NCBI RefSeq assembly: GCF_006538165.1
Contig: NZ_BDLU01000032.1
Span: forward strand, 186,001-250,000
Direction: 5' to 3'
DNA length: 64,000 nucleotides
Source: Komagataeibacter diospyri
Lineage (GTDB): Bacteria; Pseudomonadota; Alphaproteobacteria; Acetobacterales; Acetobacteraceae
In this document: positions 10,295-21,068 of the stretch, in pieces
Position numbering within the stretch: position 1 is the first letter of the stretch
Layout of the letters: each line of letters opens with the position of its first letter
The notes under the pieces: model-generated
Databases searched by the model: none
The model's input: only the letters and a program-made list of their open reading frames with translations
Told to the model about the DNA's origin: nothing
Position numbers and translations under genes: made by a program

Positions 10295-10867
10295 ATGACC
10301 ATTCGCATCGACCGGATCGTGACGCGCGGCGGGGACAGGGGGCAGACCTCGCTGGGCAATGGGGAACGGGTCCCCAAGAATTCGGCACGGATCGAGGCCC
10401 TTGGTGCGCTGGATGAAGCCAATGCCATCATCGGCCTGCTGCGCGGCACCCTGCCCGCTGGTCGCAACGCAACCTTCATTGCATGGATACAGGGGCTGCT
10501 GTTCGATATCGGCGGCGCGGTCTGCATGCCGGTCAGCCCGCCCCGCCCGCTTCCCCATGCGGCTGCCGCCCTTCAGGCCATGGAAAACGAGGTCGAACGC
10601 CTGCGCGCCGACATTGCGCCGCTACGCAGCTTCATCCTGCCCGGTGGCACGTCAGCCGCCGCCCACGCCCATCTGGCACGCACCGTGGTGCGCAGGGCGG
10701 AACGGCGGCTGGCAACACTGGCGCAACAGGATGATATCGGCACCGATATCCCCGCCTGCATGAACCGCCTGTCGGATTATCTGTTCGTGCTGGGGCGCCA
10801 CCTTAATGACAATGGGATGACCGACCTGACATGGGTGCCAGCCTCCCCGCCCCCCGACCCGACCTGA
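10295..10867 (+). CDS. pduO: cob(I)alamin adenosyltransferase, PduO type
   Basis: Transfers the adenosyl group of ATP to cob(I)alamin, making the adenosylcobalamin cofactor. 190 residues, a normal length. The ATP-binding N-terminus TRGGDRGQTSLGNG is intact, followed by ARIEALGALDEANA. Helix motifs RTVVRRAERRL and NRLSDYLFVLGRH are typical of the C-terminal half. A Shine-Dalgarno GGAG lies 5 nt before the ATG. It stands alone between DUF4142 and gntK. The window's B12-dependent-looking radical SAM protein (hpnR-like) needs a cobalamin, but not necessarily the adenosyl form. Confidence 0.92.
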   Translation: MTIRIDRIVTRGGDRGQTSLGNGERVPKNSARIEALGALDEANAIIGLLRGTLPAGRNATFIAWIQGLLFDIGGAVCMPVSPPRPLPHAAAALQAMENEVERLRADIAPLRSFILPGGTSAAAHAHLARTVVRRAERRLATLAQQDDIGTDIPACMNRLSDYLFVLGRHLNDNGMTDLTWVPASPPPDPT

Positions 10868-10885
10868 ACGGCCGGGCTGCCTGCA

Positions 10886-11461
10886 TTACGCTGGCAGGCC
10901 GGACAGATGCGCACAGGCCTGTTCCGCCAGATGGTCCTGTGCCGCATTGACATCCAGCGCCATGACGACCTCATCATCCATGTCAGGTTCCTCCAGCGTG
11001 GCAAACTGGCTGTCCAGCATTGCGGCCGGCATGAAATGCCCCATCCGCTGCCCCAGACGCGGGGCTATATCGTCCCTGCTGCCCTTGAGGTAGACGAAAC
11101 AGACATCTTGACTGCCACCGCCAATATGCTCGCGGTATTTCCGCTTCAGCGAGGAACAGGTCACGATCCCGCACTGGCCCGCAGCCCCCCATTCACGGAC
11201 CTGCTGCGCGATGCGCTCCAGCCATGGGGCACGGTCCTCGTCCGTCAGGGGGATACCACTGCTCATCTTGGCGATATTATGCGCGGTATGCAGGTCATCG
11301 CCCTCGATCACGGGCCAGCCCAGACGTTCGGCCATAAGATGGGCCACGGTACTCTTGCCGCAGCCCGAGACCCCCATGACGATCAGCACGCGTGGCCGCT
11401 TGCCCTGCCGGAGCCTGCGTGAGAGGGAAACCGAAACCGTCTGCTGGTCGATGTTACACAT
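10886..11461 (-). CDS. gntK: gluconokinase
   Basis: Phosphorylates D-gluconate to 6-phosphogluconate, feeding the pentose phosphate route. This step matters in acetic acid bacteria, which make gluconate in the periplasm. 191 residues with a shikimate-kinase-like fold. The P-loop GVSGCGKST is at 30-38. The family motifs EGDDLH, IPLTDEDRAPWL and CSSLKRKYR follow, then GHFMPAAMLDSQFATLEEP. Convergent with pduO, 18 bp apart. About 20 residues precede the usual family start, so a later start is possible. Confidence 0.93.
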   Translation of the reverse strand: MCNIDQQTVSVSLSRRLRQGKRPRVLIVMGVSGCGKSTVAHLMAERLGWPVIEGDDLHTAHNIAKMSSGIPLTDEDRAPWLERIAQQVREWGAAGQCGIVTCSSLKRKYREHIGGGSQDVCFVYLKGSRDDIAPRLGQRMGHFMPAAMLDSQFATLEEPDMDDEVVMALDVNAAQDHLAEQACAHLSGLPA

Positions 11462-11877
11462 TCCGCGTCCTGTCGGATATTATCAGGAAAACCCATACCA
11501 GACCTTATCTGGACCAACCGGCCACCCGAACGCAAGCGAGCAGGCTGTGAAGGGCCACATACTGGCAGAATATAAGGTGTTATTTTTATACATAATTTAA
11601 ATGACTTCTAAAAATATATGCGGAATTATATTTATCCATCATTATTTATTATACTGAGCGAATAGTATTTTACTTCAAAAACAGTCATAAATAATAAATA
11701 ATATGTTATCGTGTTATATTGTTCCTTATGCCCTTGCACAAGTTGGCGGAAAAGAATTATATACTCAATCAATCACCTAAAAACAGGCACCATTGGTATA
11801 CTGGTTGTAGGAATAGATTCCTAAATATCATTTCAGCCACACCGTTCATGGTGCATTGAATTATCGAGAGTTCCGCT
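11462..11877. other. AT-rich intergenic region upstream of the coiled-coil gene
   Basis: About 415 bp without a gene. From about 11560 to 11860 the sequence is very AT-rich with several ATTATT/AATAAT runs. It must contain the gntK promoter on the minus strand and the promoter of the gene at 11878 on the plus strand. Nothing else is recognisable. Confidence 0.55.
11734..11763 (+). promoter_or_regulatory. candidate sigma-70 promoter
   Basis: TTGCAC at 11734-11739 and TATATA at 11758-11763, separated by 18 bp, inside an AT-rich spacer about 115 bp upstream of the GTG start at 11878. This is a pattern match only; AT-rich DNA gives such pairs by chance. Confidence 0.3.
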
Positions 11878-12537
11878 GTGTCATCATACAATGATTTTCT
11901 TTCCTTCCCGAAAGAAGAAGACCAGAACACCCATCGGGAAGAAGTAAATGAATCCGCATTCCGGCAGGCGCTTGAACGACTGGGCAAGGGCAAGCCCGCG
12001 CCCCGTGGCGCAGGTGCCGCAAAGACACCAGCACCCAAGGCCCGTCCGGCCCGTCAGGCCGACCCCACGCAGCGCCGACGTAAATTCGTGCAGGATGGCG
12101 ATGTCCGGGTCGAACATCATTCGCTCGCCACGGGCCGCGCCACCCCGCGCGCCATTCATGCACAGCAGGAAGACCGTGGCGAAATCGAACAGCTGCGCCA
12201 CAAGGTACAGTTCGAACAGAAACTGCGCGAACAGGCCGAACTGCGCCTGTCGGAAGCACAGGCACAGATCCGTTCCCTGACCACACGCATTGGCCATGCC
12301 GATGTCATTGCGGCAGAACACAAGGGCAAACTGGCGGCGCGGGATACGGAATTACTGGCCGTGCGTGCGGACCTGTTCAATGCCCGCGAAGAAAACAGCC
12401 AGTTGCGTGAAGAACTGACGCGCCTGAAATCAAGGCAGCGCACAGTAGAATCCCGTCCCACACCAACACGGGCCACCGACCCGCAGGACGAAACCCCGGC
12501 GGATGAACCCGAACCCGTCAAGTGGTGGCTGCGCTAG
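11878..12537 (+). CDS. orphan coiled-coil protein
   Basis: 219 residues, start GTG. The N-terminal part is polar with a proline/alanine/lysine-rich linker (about 38-70). Residues about 95-190 form a long heptad-rich coiled coil (EIEQLRHKVQFEQKLREQ through EENSQLREELTRLKS). The tail is acidic and ends in KWWLR. No signal peptide or membrane helix. I do not recognise a family. A structural or scaffold role would fit, but this is a guess. It is followed by a small membrane protein 18 bp downstream, possibly on the same transcript. Confidence 0.75.
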   Translation: MSSYNDFLSFPKEEDQNTHREEVNESAFRQALERLGKGKPAPRGAGAAKTPAPKARPARQADPTQRRRKFVQDGDVRVEHHSLATGRATPRAIHAQQEDRGEIEQLRHKVQFEQKLREQAELRLSEAQAQIRSLTTRIGHADVIAAEHKGKLAARDTELLAVRADLFNAREENSQLREELTRLKSRQRTVESRPTPTRATDPQDETPADEPEPVKWWLR

Positions 12538-12555
12538 GCACTGGCGGCGCACTAC

Positions 12556-13035
12556 ATGACCCCGGAAGCCCCGCGTCATAATCCGGCGGCGCGACAACGT
12601 CAGGTTGGACTTGTCATTGTCGCGACATGTACTTCCGCCAGTCTGGCCATACTGGTCCTGCTGCCGCTGGTCAGCGGGCTGGTCAACCTGCTGCGCGATA
12701 TCCTGGGCGTGCTGATCCTGCCCTTTTCGTTCATGTTCGGGCTGGGGGGCGAAGGGGGACAGTCCCCCGCCCTGTTGCGCCTGCTGTCGGATATGGGCAT
12801 GCAGACACAGGCCCACCCGCTGCGGCTGGGTGGGGCCGCCATACTGGAACTGGTCGCTGTTTTCCTGTTTGTCATTGCCGAACGGCTGGGTGGCCGCACG
12901 GGTTACATGGGGGCCTGTGTTGCATCGGCCGGGGCGATTGGCCTGTCGGGGCTGCCACTGGCCATGCCGCTGCTGCCCGCCATCGTGACGGAGGGGGTTT
13001 TCATGCTCTGCCCCCCCTCACCCGATCCGGACTGA
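12556..13035 (+). CDS. membrane protein, unknown function
   Basis: 159 residues with about four membrane helices (roughly 18-40, 45-62, 92-110 and 118-150). No motif or family recognised. It follows the coiled-coil gene on the same strand and converges with the aminotransferase pair. The Shine-Dalgarno sequence is weak. Confidence 0.7.
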   Translation: MTPEAPRHNPAARQRQVGLVIVATCTSASLAILVLLPLVSGLVNLLRDILGVLILPFSFMFGLGGEGGQSPALLRLLSDMGMQTQAHPLRLGGAAILELVAVFLFVIAERLGGRTGYMGACVASAGAIGLSGLPLAMPLLPAIVTEGVFMLCPPSPDPD

Positions 13036-13051
13036 TCCCGGACGACGGGCG

Positions 13052-14278
13052 TCAGTTCAGCCCGTCCACAAACCGCGCGATCCGCGCACAGCTTTCCTTC
13101 AGGATATCGTCACTGGTGGCATATGACAGGCGCAGGTAAGGCCCCTGCCCGAAGGCCGATCCGTGCACTACCGCCACGTGCTGTTCCGTCAGCAGGGCGA
13201 TGGCGAAATCCTGATCCGTTTCCAGCCTGTGGCCACCAGCCGAAACACGCCCCATGCACCCCGCAATGCCGGGATAGGCATAGAAGGCCCCATGCGGCAT
13301 GGCGCAGGTCAGCCCCGGTATGGCGCGCAATGTGGACACCACCATTTCCCGCCTGCCTGCATAAACCGCGCACATCTGCGCGATAATATCTGCCGGGCCA
13401 TCAAGTGCCGCCACTGCTGCCGCCTGGCTTATGGAACAGATGCCCGATGTGGCGCTGCCCTGTATGGCCGTCATGGCGCGGATCAGGGGTATGGGACCAC
13501 CTACGTACCCCACGCGCCAGCCGGTCATGGCATAGGCCTTGGACACGCCATTCAACGTCAGGATACGGTCCTTGAGGTCAGGTGCCACGGCAGCGAGGGA
13601 ATGATGCCGCAGCCCGTCATACAGCAGGTGTTCATAAATCTCGTCCGACAGGACATGGACGTGGGGATGACGGCGCAGGACTTCGGCCACGGCCTCCAGA
13701 TCAGCCTGTCCCATCGTCCCGCCGGTCGGGTTGTTGGGGAAGTTGAGGACAAGCCATTTGGTGCGTGAGGTAATGGCCGCTTCCAGCGCCCGTGCGGTCA
13801 GGCGGAAACCATCGGCCTCGTGACAGTCGGCATAGACCGGCGTGCCACCGAACATCTGCACGATCAGCGGGTAACTGACCCAGTACGGTCGGGGAATGAC
13901 CACTTCATCCCCCGGCTGTACCGTCGCCATGAATGCATTGAAAATGACCTGCTTGCCGCCATTGGACACCATGATTTCGGCCGGCGCGTAGTCCAGCCCG
14001 TTTTCACGCGCGAATTTGCGTGCAATGGCTGCCTTCAGCGCGGGCGTGCCATCCACGGGCGGATATTTTGTCTGCCCGTCCAGTGCTGCGCGGTGTGCGG
14101 CCTCGATCACGGCAGCGGGGGTGGCGAAATCAGGTTCCCCCAATGCAAGGGACAGCACCTTCTCCCCCTTCGCACGCAGGTTGCGTGCACGCTGGGCCAT
14201 GGCGATGGTGGCTGGTACCGTCAGGCGATCCATCCGCTGTGCAAACAGCGGATGGGTCCGGTCCGCATCCATGTCCAT
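13052..14278 (-). CDS. class I/II aminotransferase (aspartate/prephenate aminotransferase family), paralogue 1
   Basis: PLP enzyme of fold type I, 408 residues. SLALGEPDF near the N-terminus, the aspartate of the NFPNNPTGG region and the PLP lysine in [17 protein letters not shown] mark a class I aspartate/prephenate aminotransferase. The C-terminal arginine lies in YLRLSYATS. The ATG at 14278 is chosen; a GTG one codon earlier is also possible. It lies 5 bp after a close paralogue, so the pair arose by tandem duplication and is probably one operon. Substrate (aspartate, prephenate or another amino acid) is not resolved. Confidence 0.88.
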   Translation of the reverse strand: MDMDADRTHPLFAQRMDRLTVPATIAMAQRARNLRAKGEKVLSLALGEPDFATPAAVIEAAHRAALDGQTKYPPVDGTPALKAAIARKFARENGLDYAPAEIMVSNGGKQVIFNAFMATVQPGDEVVIPRPYWVSYPLIVQMFGGTPVYADCHEADGFRLTARALEAAITSRTKWLVLNFPNNPTGGTMGQADLEAVAEVLRRHPHVHVLSDEIYEHLLYDGLRHHSLAAVAPDLKDRILTLNGVSKAYAMTGWRVGYVGGPIPLIRAMTAIQGSATSGICSISQAAAVAALDGPADIIAQMCAVYAGRREMVVSTLRAIPGLTCAMPHGAFYAYPGIAGCMGRVSAGGHRLETDQDFAIALLTEQHVAVVHGSAFGQGPYLRLSYATSDDILKESCARIARFVDGLN

Positions 14279-14283
14279 CACCC

Positions 14284-16432
<2,149 letters not shown>

Positions 16433-16653
16433 TATCGAACCAAAACAGCAAGATAGCGGAAAAATCCGCAACTTTCCTGCTTTCCTCTATGCATGAAGGG
16501 CACCCAACGGCCCCACGCGCGCGACTTGCCACGCCATGCGGGGTCTGCAATAGATTCCTATAGTTATCTGACGACGACGCACAACCACAGGCGTTCGCTT
16601 CGCTACAGAATACGCCTGAGCATTGTGCGCGGCATTCGGAAAGGAATGCGTCC

Positions 16654-17214
16654 GTGCCCTGTGACAGTCAATACCTGCCTGCCCTGGTCCTGAATGCAGA
16701 TTTCAGGCCGCTTTCCTACTTCCCGCTTTCCCTGTGGTCATGGCAGGACGCCATCCGCGCCGTCTGGCTGGACCGCGTATCGGTGCTGAGCGAATATGAC
16801 ACCGTCGTACGCTCCCCCACCCACAGCCTGCGCCTGCCCAGCGTCATCGCGCTGAAGGACTATATCCCTTCCGCCCGCAAGCCCGCCTTCACCCGCTTCA
16901 ATGTCTTTTTGCGGGATAATTTTTCCTGCCAGTACTGCAACACCCGCTTCCCGACACAGGAACTGACGTTCGACCACGTCATCCCACGCAGCAAGGGCGG
17001 ACGGACAAGCTGGGAAAATGTTGTGACCGCATGCAGCCCGTGCAACCTGATAAAGGGATCATACATGCCGCACCAGATCCGCATGTATCCCGACCGCACG
17101 CCCGCACGCCCCACCAGCCGCAGGCTGCAGGAAAACGGCCGCGCCTTTCCACCCAACTACCTGCATGAAAGCTGGCGCGACTATCTGTACTGGGATACCG
17201 AACTGGAAAACTGA
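16654..17214 (+). CDS. HNH endonuclease family protein
   Basis: 186 residues with the HNH fold: CQYC, then LTFDHVIPRSKGG, SWENVVTAC and CSPCN. The zinc-knuckle cysteine pairs and the catalytic DH are complete. The opening YLPALVLNADFRPLSYFPLS is shared by a broad family of chromosomal HNH proteins whose task is unknown; they are not linked to phage or restriction loci here. The start is GTG at 16654: an AAGGAA Shine-Dalgarno lies 7 nt upstream, and the nearby ATG at 16646 is out of frame. Confidence 0.88.
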   Translation: MPCDSQYLPALVLNADFRPLSYFPLSLWSWQDAIRAVWLDRVSVLSEYDTVVRSPTHSLRLPSVIALKDYIPSARKPAFTRFNVFLRDNFSCQYCNTRFPTQELTFDHVIPRSKGGRTSWENVVTACSPCNLIKGSYMPHQIRMYPDRTPARPTSRRLQENGRAFPPNYLHESWRDYLYWDTELEN

Positions 17215-17241
17215 GCGGACCGGGGCACAGGCCCCGACACG

Positions 17242-17556
17242 TTATTTTGTATAGCTGTAACCATATTCGTCCGCCATCTTCTGCAGGTCAGGTGCGCCAC
17301 GCAGCTTCAGCGGCAGCGGCTCGGCGTGCTTGTGATTCCTGCTGAAGACGAAGTTATGGTCGCTCATCCGCTGGCAGGTATTCGCCGCGATGGGAAAACT
17401 GAGCTGCATGGTGGTGCCCATCTGTTCGCGCAGGCACTTCACATCGCTTTCGAAGGGCTTGCGTCCGATTTCAGCGGTACAGCCGCCTACCATAACCAGC
17501 CCGCATGCCAGAAGCCCTAGGCGGGCGGACATTTTTTCCACGATTTTCAGCTTCAT
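17242..17556 (-). CDS. small putative lipoprotein
   Basis: 104 residues. The signal MKLKIVEKMSARLGLLACGLVMVGGC ends in a lipobox-like VGGC (cysteine near residue 26). The mature part is about 79 residues with two more cysteines that could form a disulfide (DVKCLREQ and NTCQRMS). The ATG at 17556 is chosen because it starts the signal peptide; the open frame extends far upstream without similarity to an exported protein. Function unknown. Convergent with the HNH gene. Confidence 0.65.
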   Translation of the reverse strand: MKLKIVEKMSARLGLLACGLVMVGGCTAEIGRKPFESDVKCLREQMGTTMQLSFPIAANTCQRMSDHNFVFSRNHKHAEPLPLKLRGAPDLQKMADEYGYSYTK

Positions 17557-17942
17557 TTCGACCCCGTCGCTTAAGCGGAGCCGACACTGCCACGAAAGTG
17601 CCCCCTGCGATAGGGGACATGAAGGCCACCGGCGCGCTGCTGCGTTCGCAGCGCATAGGTCCCCTACCCCTGAAGCCGAGCATGAAAGAAAAACATACCA
17701 GCCCATGAAATACAGCAAAGGGTACGCAGGCATTAACTGCATGCATAGGTGATATTACCGTGAATTGGATGACAGATCACACTTATATTGCCACCCTCTG
17801 TCATTATTCTTATTTTTTCTAAATCGTGTCTGATATATAAAAAATACAAATACAGCGTTGGTCCGGCTGTAAATTTGTTACCGGATTGCGTATGCACTGC
17901 CGTGCTGTGACACCGTCCCCATCGATGCCCTGAGGTAAAAGA
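17557..17942. other. intergenic region between divergent lipoprotein and hpnR-like genes
   Basis: About 385 bp. No supported gene. The half next to hpnR (17760-17880) is AT-rich and holds the promoter candidate listed separately; the other half is GC-rich. An AGGTAA Shine-Dalgarno precedes the ATG at 17943. Confidence 0.5.
17788..17816 (+). promoter_or_regulatory. candidate promoter of the hpnR-like gene
   Basis: TTGCCA at 17788-17793, a 17-bp spacer, then TATTTT at 17811-17816. The spacing is ideal for sigma-70 and the pair is in the AT-rich part of the spacer. It would give a leader of roughly 120 nt before the ATG at 17943. Pattern match only. Confidence 0.4.
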
Positions 17943-19487
17943 ATGAGATTACTGGCCGTTCATCCAAGCTCGCTCATGTACACGAAGGTCTTCCTGCGTC
18001 TTGAACCGCTGGGGCTTGAACTGGTTGCCGGTGCTGCGCGCAACAAGGGACATGATGTGGAAATCATCGACCTGCAGGTCGAGAAGCATCCCGATTACTG
18101 GGAACGCATCGAGCGATTCCGCCCCCACGCCATCTGCTTTTCCGGCAACTACCTGGCCAATGTCCCCGAGATCATTGACCTGTGCAAGGAAACGCGCAAG
18201 CGCCTGCCCAACGTGTTCCTGTTCATTGGCGGGCACTCGATCTCGTTCATCGCGCGTGACGTGCTGGCACTGTCTGACGGGGCCATCAACTGCGTGCTGA
18301 AGGGGGAGGGCGACGCAACCGTCGGCCTGCTGCTGGAAGCCTGGGAACAGGGCAAGGACCTGCTGACCGTGCCAGGTGTCGTCACCATGGAAGGCGACGG
18401 CCCGCCGCCGATCTTCATCGAATCCCTTGATGAAGTCCGCCCCGCACGTGACCTGCTGCGCCACCGCCGCAAGTACTTCATCGGCACGCTGGACCCGGCA
18501 GCGTCGATCGAATTCGCCCGTGGCTGTCCGTGGGACTGCACGTTCTGTAGTGCATGGACCTTCTATGGCCGGTCCTACCGCACCGCCAGCGCCAAGGTGA
18601 TTGGCGAGGAACTGCAGGAAATCAAGGAACCCGGCATTTTCATCGTCGATGACGTGGCCTTCGTCCATGCCGAACATGGCCTTGCCATCGCCGATGAGAT
18701 CAAGCGCCGCAACATCAAGAAGGAATACTACCTCGAGACCCGCGCCGACGTGCTTATGCGCAACAAGGAAGTGTTCGCGGTCTGGAAGGAAATCGGCCTG
18801 AGCTACATCTTCCTGGGGCTGGAAGCGGTCGATGCGGAAGGACTGAAGCGATTCCGCAAGCGCGTATCGATGGACCGCAACTTCGAAGCACTGGACTATG
18901 CCCGTTCGCTGGACCTGATCGTCGCCATCAACCTGATCGCCGACCCGTCATGGGACCGCGAGCGTTTCGAGGTAATTCGCCAGTGGTGCCTGGAAATACC
19001 GGACATCGTGAACATTTCCGTCACCACCCCCTACCCTGGCACGGAAATCTGGGAAAGCGAGTCACGCAAGCTGACCACGCGTGACTATCGCCTGTTTGAC
19101 ATCCAGCACGCGGTCATGCCCACCACGCTGCCGCTGCGTGAGTTCTATGAAGAACTGGTCAAGACCCAGCAGATCCTGAACAACAAGCATCTGGGCTGGA
19201 GCGCAATCAAGGATACGCTGGGCATTGCCCTGCGCCTTGCGTTGCGTGGACAGACCAACTTCCTGACCATGATCTGGAAGTTCAACTCCGTCTTCAATCC
19301 CGACCTGCAGATGGCTGACCACGCGCAGAAGCCGGAATATGAAATGCCGCTGAAGCCGGAAGGCACCGACCAGAAAGTGGACCGCAAGACGCTGTATGTT
19401 CATGGTCCTGCCGGGCGCAAGTCGCGCAAGCTGGATGATGATACGGAAAAGTTTGTGGATGAAACCCGCATGAGCACGGTTGACTGA
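17943..19487 (+). CDS. hpnR: B12-binding radical SAM protein, hopanoid C-3 methylase (HpnR-like)
   Basis: 514 residues. The N-terminal ~130 residues look like a cobalamin-binding domain (MRLLAVHPSSLMYTKVF, then IDLQVE, IGGHSISF). The radical SAM cluster motif CxxxCxxC is C195-C199-C202 (RGCPWDCTFCSAW), followed by a TIM-barrel region and a long C-terminal part. This opening and architecture match, from memory, the HpnR family that methylates hopanoids at C-3 using SAM and cobalamin. Acetic acid bacteria are known producers of 3-methylhopanoids. HpnP and HpnJ open differently, so they are less likely. Monocistronic: own promoter candidate and terminator. No other hopanoid gene is in the window. 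Confidence 0.78.
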   Translation: MRLLAVHPSSLMYTKVFLRLEPLGLELVAGAARNKGHDVEIIDLQVEKHPDYWERIERFRPHAICFSGNYLANVPEIIDLCKETRKRLPNVFLFIGGHSISFIARDVLALSDGAINCVLKGEGDATVGLLLEAWEQGKDLLTVPGVVTMEGDGPPPIFIESLDEVRPARDLLRHRRKYFIGTLDPAASIEFARGCPWDCTFCSAWTFYGRSYRTASAKVIGEELQEIKEPGIFIVDDVAFVHAEHGLAIADEIKRRNIKKEYYLETRADVLMRNKEVFAVWKEIGLSYIFLGLEAVDAEGLKRFRKRVSMDRNFEALDYARSLDLIVAINLIADPSWDRERFEVIRQWCLEIPDIVNISVTTPYPGTEIWESESRKLTTRDYRLFDIQHAVMPTTLPLREFYEELVKTQQILNNKHLGWSAIKDTLGIALRLALRGQTNFLTMIWKFNSVFNPDLQMADHAQKPEYEMPLKPEGTDQKVDRKTLYVHGPAGRKSRKLDDDTEKFVDETRMSTVD

Positions 19488-19517
19488 ACAGCCACGCCTC
19501 ACCGCATCCATAACCCG

Positions 19518-19550
19518 AAAGGCCGGTTGCTTCATGCACCGGCCTTTTTT
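19518..19550 (+). terminator. rho-independent terminator after the hpnR-like gene
   Basis: Perfect 10-bp stem AAAGGCCGGT (19518-19527) with ACCGGCCTTT (19538-19547), a 10-nt loop, and a run of T ending at 19550. It begins 31 bp after the stop codon. Confidence 0.88.
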
Positions 19551-20163
19551 GTGCCCTGACACCACATGATCCTACACACGCGGCCAGCCCCTGCCAGAAC
19601 GCAGGGACCGCCGCAGCAGGCCGATGGCGGACCGGTTGGGAACATATAGATACCGCCGCCAATGGGACAGCATGAGCCTTTCCGCAGCCCCCGGAAAGCC
19701 ATGAAACGATTTGCGGCGCACATGGATCATGCGCCGTTTGCCTCAAAAACCATCCACATCAATTTTATTACAGATGATAATATCTTACATCATCAATATG
19801 CGCCAAACCGATACGGTTCCAGCCCTGTCCATCCAGGCCATGCGACAGCATTGATCGTGCCCATGATGCGCCTGTGGTTCTGCCTTCATGGAATACAGGG
19901 ACTGTTTGAAAAGTCAGCCTGGGAAACATCCTGCAATCAGAAGGACGTTTGGGGGGCTTTTTTCAAAAAACTTCAGAAAACGCCGCTTTTTGAAAAAAGG
20001 CGATCCCCCCCAAATTTTACTGTTTTTTGTCAATTGGTTATTTTTAGACAGCCTTATTAAATTGAGGTGATGGCGTTAAATGCTCTTATCTGGTGTAATT
20101 GCGCCGGTTCTCAACCACAGGCACCCATACAGGCTGCCAGCAGGTGCTAAAGGCGATCAGATC
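19551..20163. other. intergenic region without a supported gene
   Basis: About 610 bp between the hpnR terminator and the HMA protein. Short open frames here lack ribosome sites and recognisable products. The region contains one copy of the hairpin repeat (19947-20028). 20030-20080 is AT-rich and may carry the promoter of the HMA gene. Confidence 0.5.
19947..20028. repeat. palindromic intergenic element, copy A
   Basis: Outer stem TTTGGGGGG (19948-19956) with CCCCCCAAA (20006-20014). Between the arms are a pair of T/A runs and an inner hairpin CGCC...TTTTTGAAAAAA...GGCG (19981-20002). A T-run (20022-20027) follows. It shares the inner hairpin and layout with copies at 20423, 38010 and 42343. 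Confidence 0.75.
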
Positions 20164-20373
20164 ATGGAAACAATAACACTGAACATAAGCGGCATGACCT
20201 GTGATGGATGTGCATCCAAAGTCGTGCGCGCACTGGAAGCCGTGGACGGCGTGTCGATGGTGGAAGTCTCGCTCGAACAGGGCAAGGCCTTCATTACCTA
20301 TGACGGACGCACCACCAACCCCGAGGACCTGTTTGCTGCCGTTGACGATGCAGGCTTTGACGCAGGCTACTGA
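20164..20373 (+). CDS. heavy-metal-associated (HMA) domain protein, CopZ-like
   Basis: 69 residues, a single HMA ferredoxin-fold domain. The metal site is MTCDGC (CxxC). Typical roles are Cu(I) or other soft-metal shuttling to a P-type ATPase. The ATG at 20164 is chosen because it starts the domain directly (METITLNISGM). No CopA ATPase or CueR regulator is next to it in this window, so the partner is unknown. Confidence 0.88.
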   Translation: METITLNISGMTCDGCASKVVRALEAVDGVSMVEVSLEQGKAFITYDGRTTNPEDLFAAVDDAGFDAGY

Positions 20374-20422
20374 CCTGCATGGGCAGGCCTGATCGGCCGC
20401 CCCTTCAGGCGCTAAAGATAAG

Positions 20423-20510
20423 AAGTTTCTGGTGAAGCTTTTTTTCAGAAAGTTTCAGGGAACGCCGCCTTTTTGAAAAAGGCGGCATCCAAAAACTTTT
20501 ATTCTTTTTT
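20423..20510. repeat. palindromic intergenic element, copy B
   Basis: A perfect 11-bp palindrome, GCCGCCTTTTT (20464-20474), one central G, AAAAAGGCGGC (20476-20486), inside a larger imperfect pairing AAGTTTCTGG with CCAAAAACTT. A T-run ends at 20510. It lies between the HMA gene (plus) and sufE (minus), both of which read into it, so it could end both transcripts. Confidence 0.8.
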
Positions 20511-20520
20511 GCCAACAGAT

Positions 20521-20967
20521 TCAGGCAGGCATGGCTGCGGCAGCCTTGCGTATGGCCTGCGCCATGGCTTCCACCCCGTTGCCCCGGTTGGTGGACAGGG
20601 CCTGCACCAGGCCAAGGTCACGCAGAAATTGGGGATCCGTATTCAGGATCTCGTCCCGGCTGCGCCCCGAATAAACCCGCAGCAGCAGCGCCACCAGTCC
20701 CGACACGATGGCCGCATCCGATGCACCGGCCAGGTACAGCAGGCCATCATGCGGCTGCACTTCCATCCAGACCTGGCTCTGACAGCCCGGCACGCGGTGG
20801 GCATCGTCCTGCCATTCAGTGGGGAATGGTGGCAGCTTGCGCCCCAGTTCGATGATATACTGGTAACGCTGCATCCAGTCATCAAACAGGGCCAGTTCCT
20901 CACCAATTTCCGCGATGGCATCAGCGGCGGTATCGTCCTCGGGCTTTACGAAGGGGTCGGTCATCAT
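20521..20967 (-). CDS. sufE: cysteine desulfuration protein SufE
   Basis: Accepts persulfide sulfur from the SufS desulfurase and passes it on for Fe-S cluster assembly. 148 residues. The active-site cysteine is C62 in VPGCQSQVW, and the surroundings (LPPFPTEWQDD, GLVALLLRVYSG) match the SufE fold. Two in-frame ATGs (20967 and 20964) follow an AGGAAAG Shine-Dalgarno. It is not next to a suf operon here; an isolated sufE is common in Alphaproteobacteria. Confidence 0.92.
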   Translation of the reverse strand: MMTDPFVKPEDDTAADAIAEIGEELALFDDWMQRYQYIIELGRKLPPFPTEWQDDAHRVPGCQSQVWMEVQPHDGLLYLAGASDAAIVSGLVALLLRVYSGRSRDEILNTDPQFLRDLGLVQALSTNRGNGVEAMAQAIRKAAAAMPA

Positions 20968-21068
20968 CTTTCCTGTTACGCAGGGCCTCAATACTGGGCC
21001 GGAAAACGGGATGGAACGCAAAGGGCCGCACCCTTCTGGCGCGGCCCCGCGCATCGGCAGGTACTGCC

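Noticed and set aside
10879..10899. Stem GCCTGC/GCAGGC between pduO and gntK as a terminator
   Set aside because: Only 6 bp, no T-run, and it overlaps the end of gntK; too weak to call.
16654..17214. HNH protein as a homing endonuclease, restriction or phage gene
   Set aside because: No intron, intein, methyltransferase or phage gene is adjacent; the protein matches a widespread chromosomal HNH family.
19662..20060. Open frames of 132 and 60 codons between hpnR and the HMA gene
   Set aside because: They run through the palindromic element and have no ribosome site or family; not credible genes.
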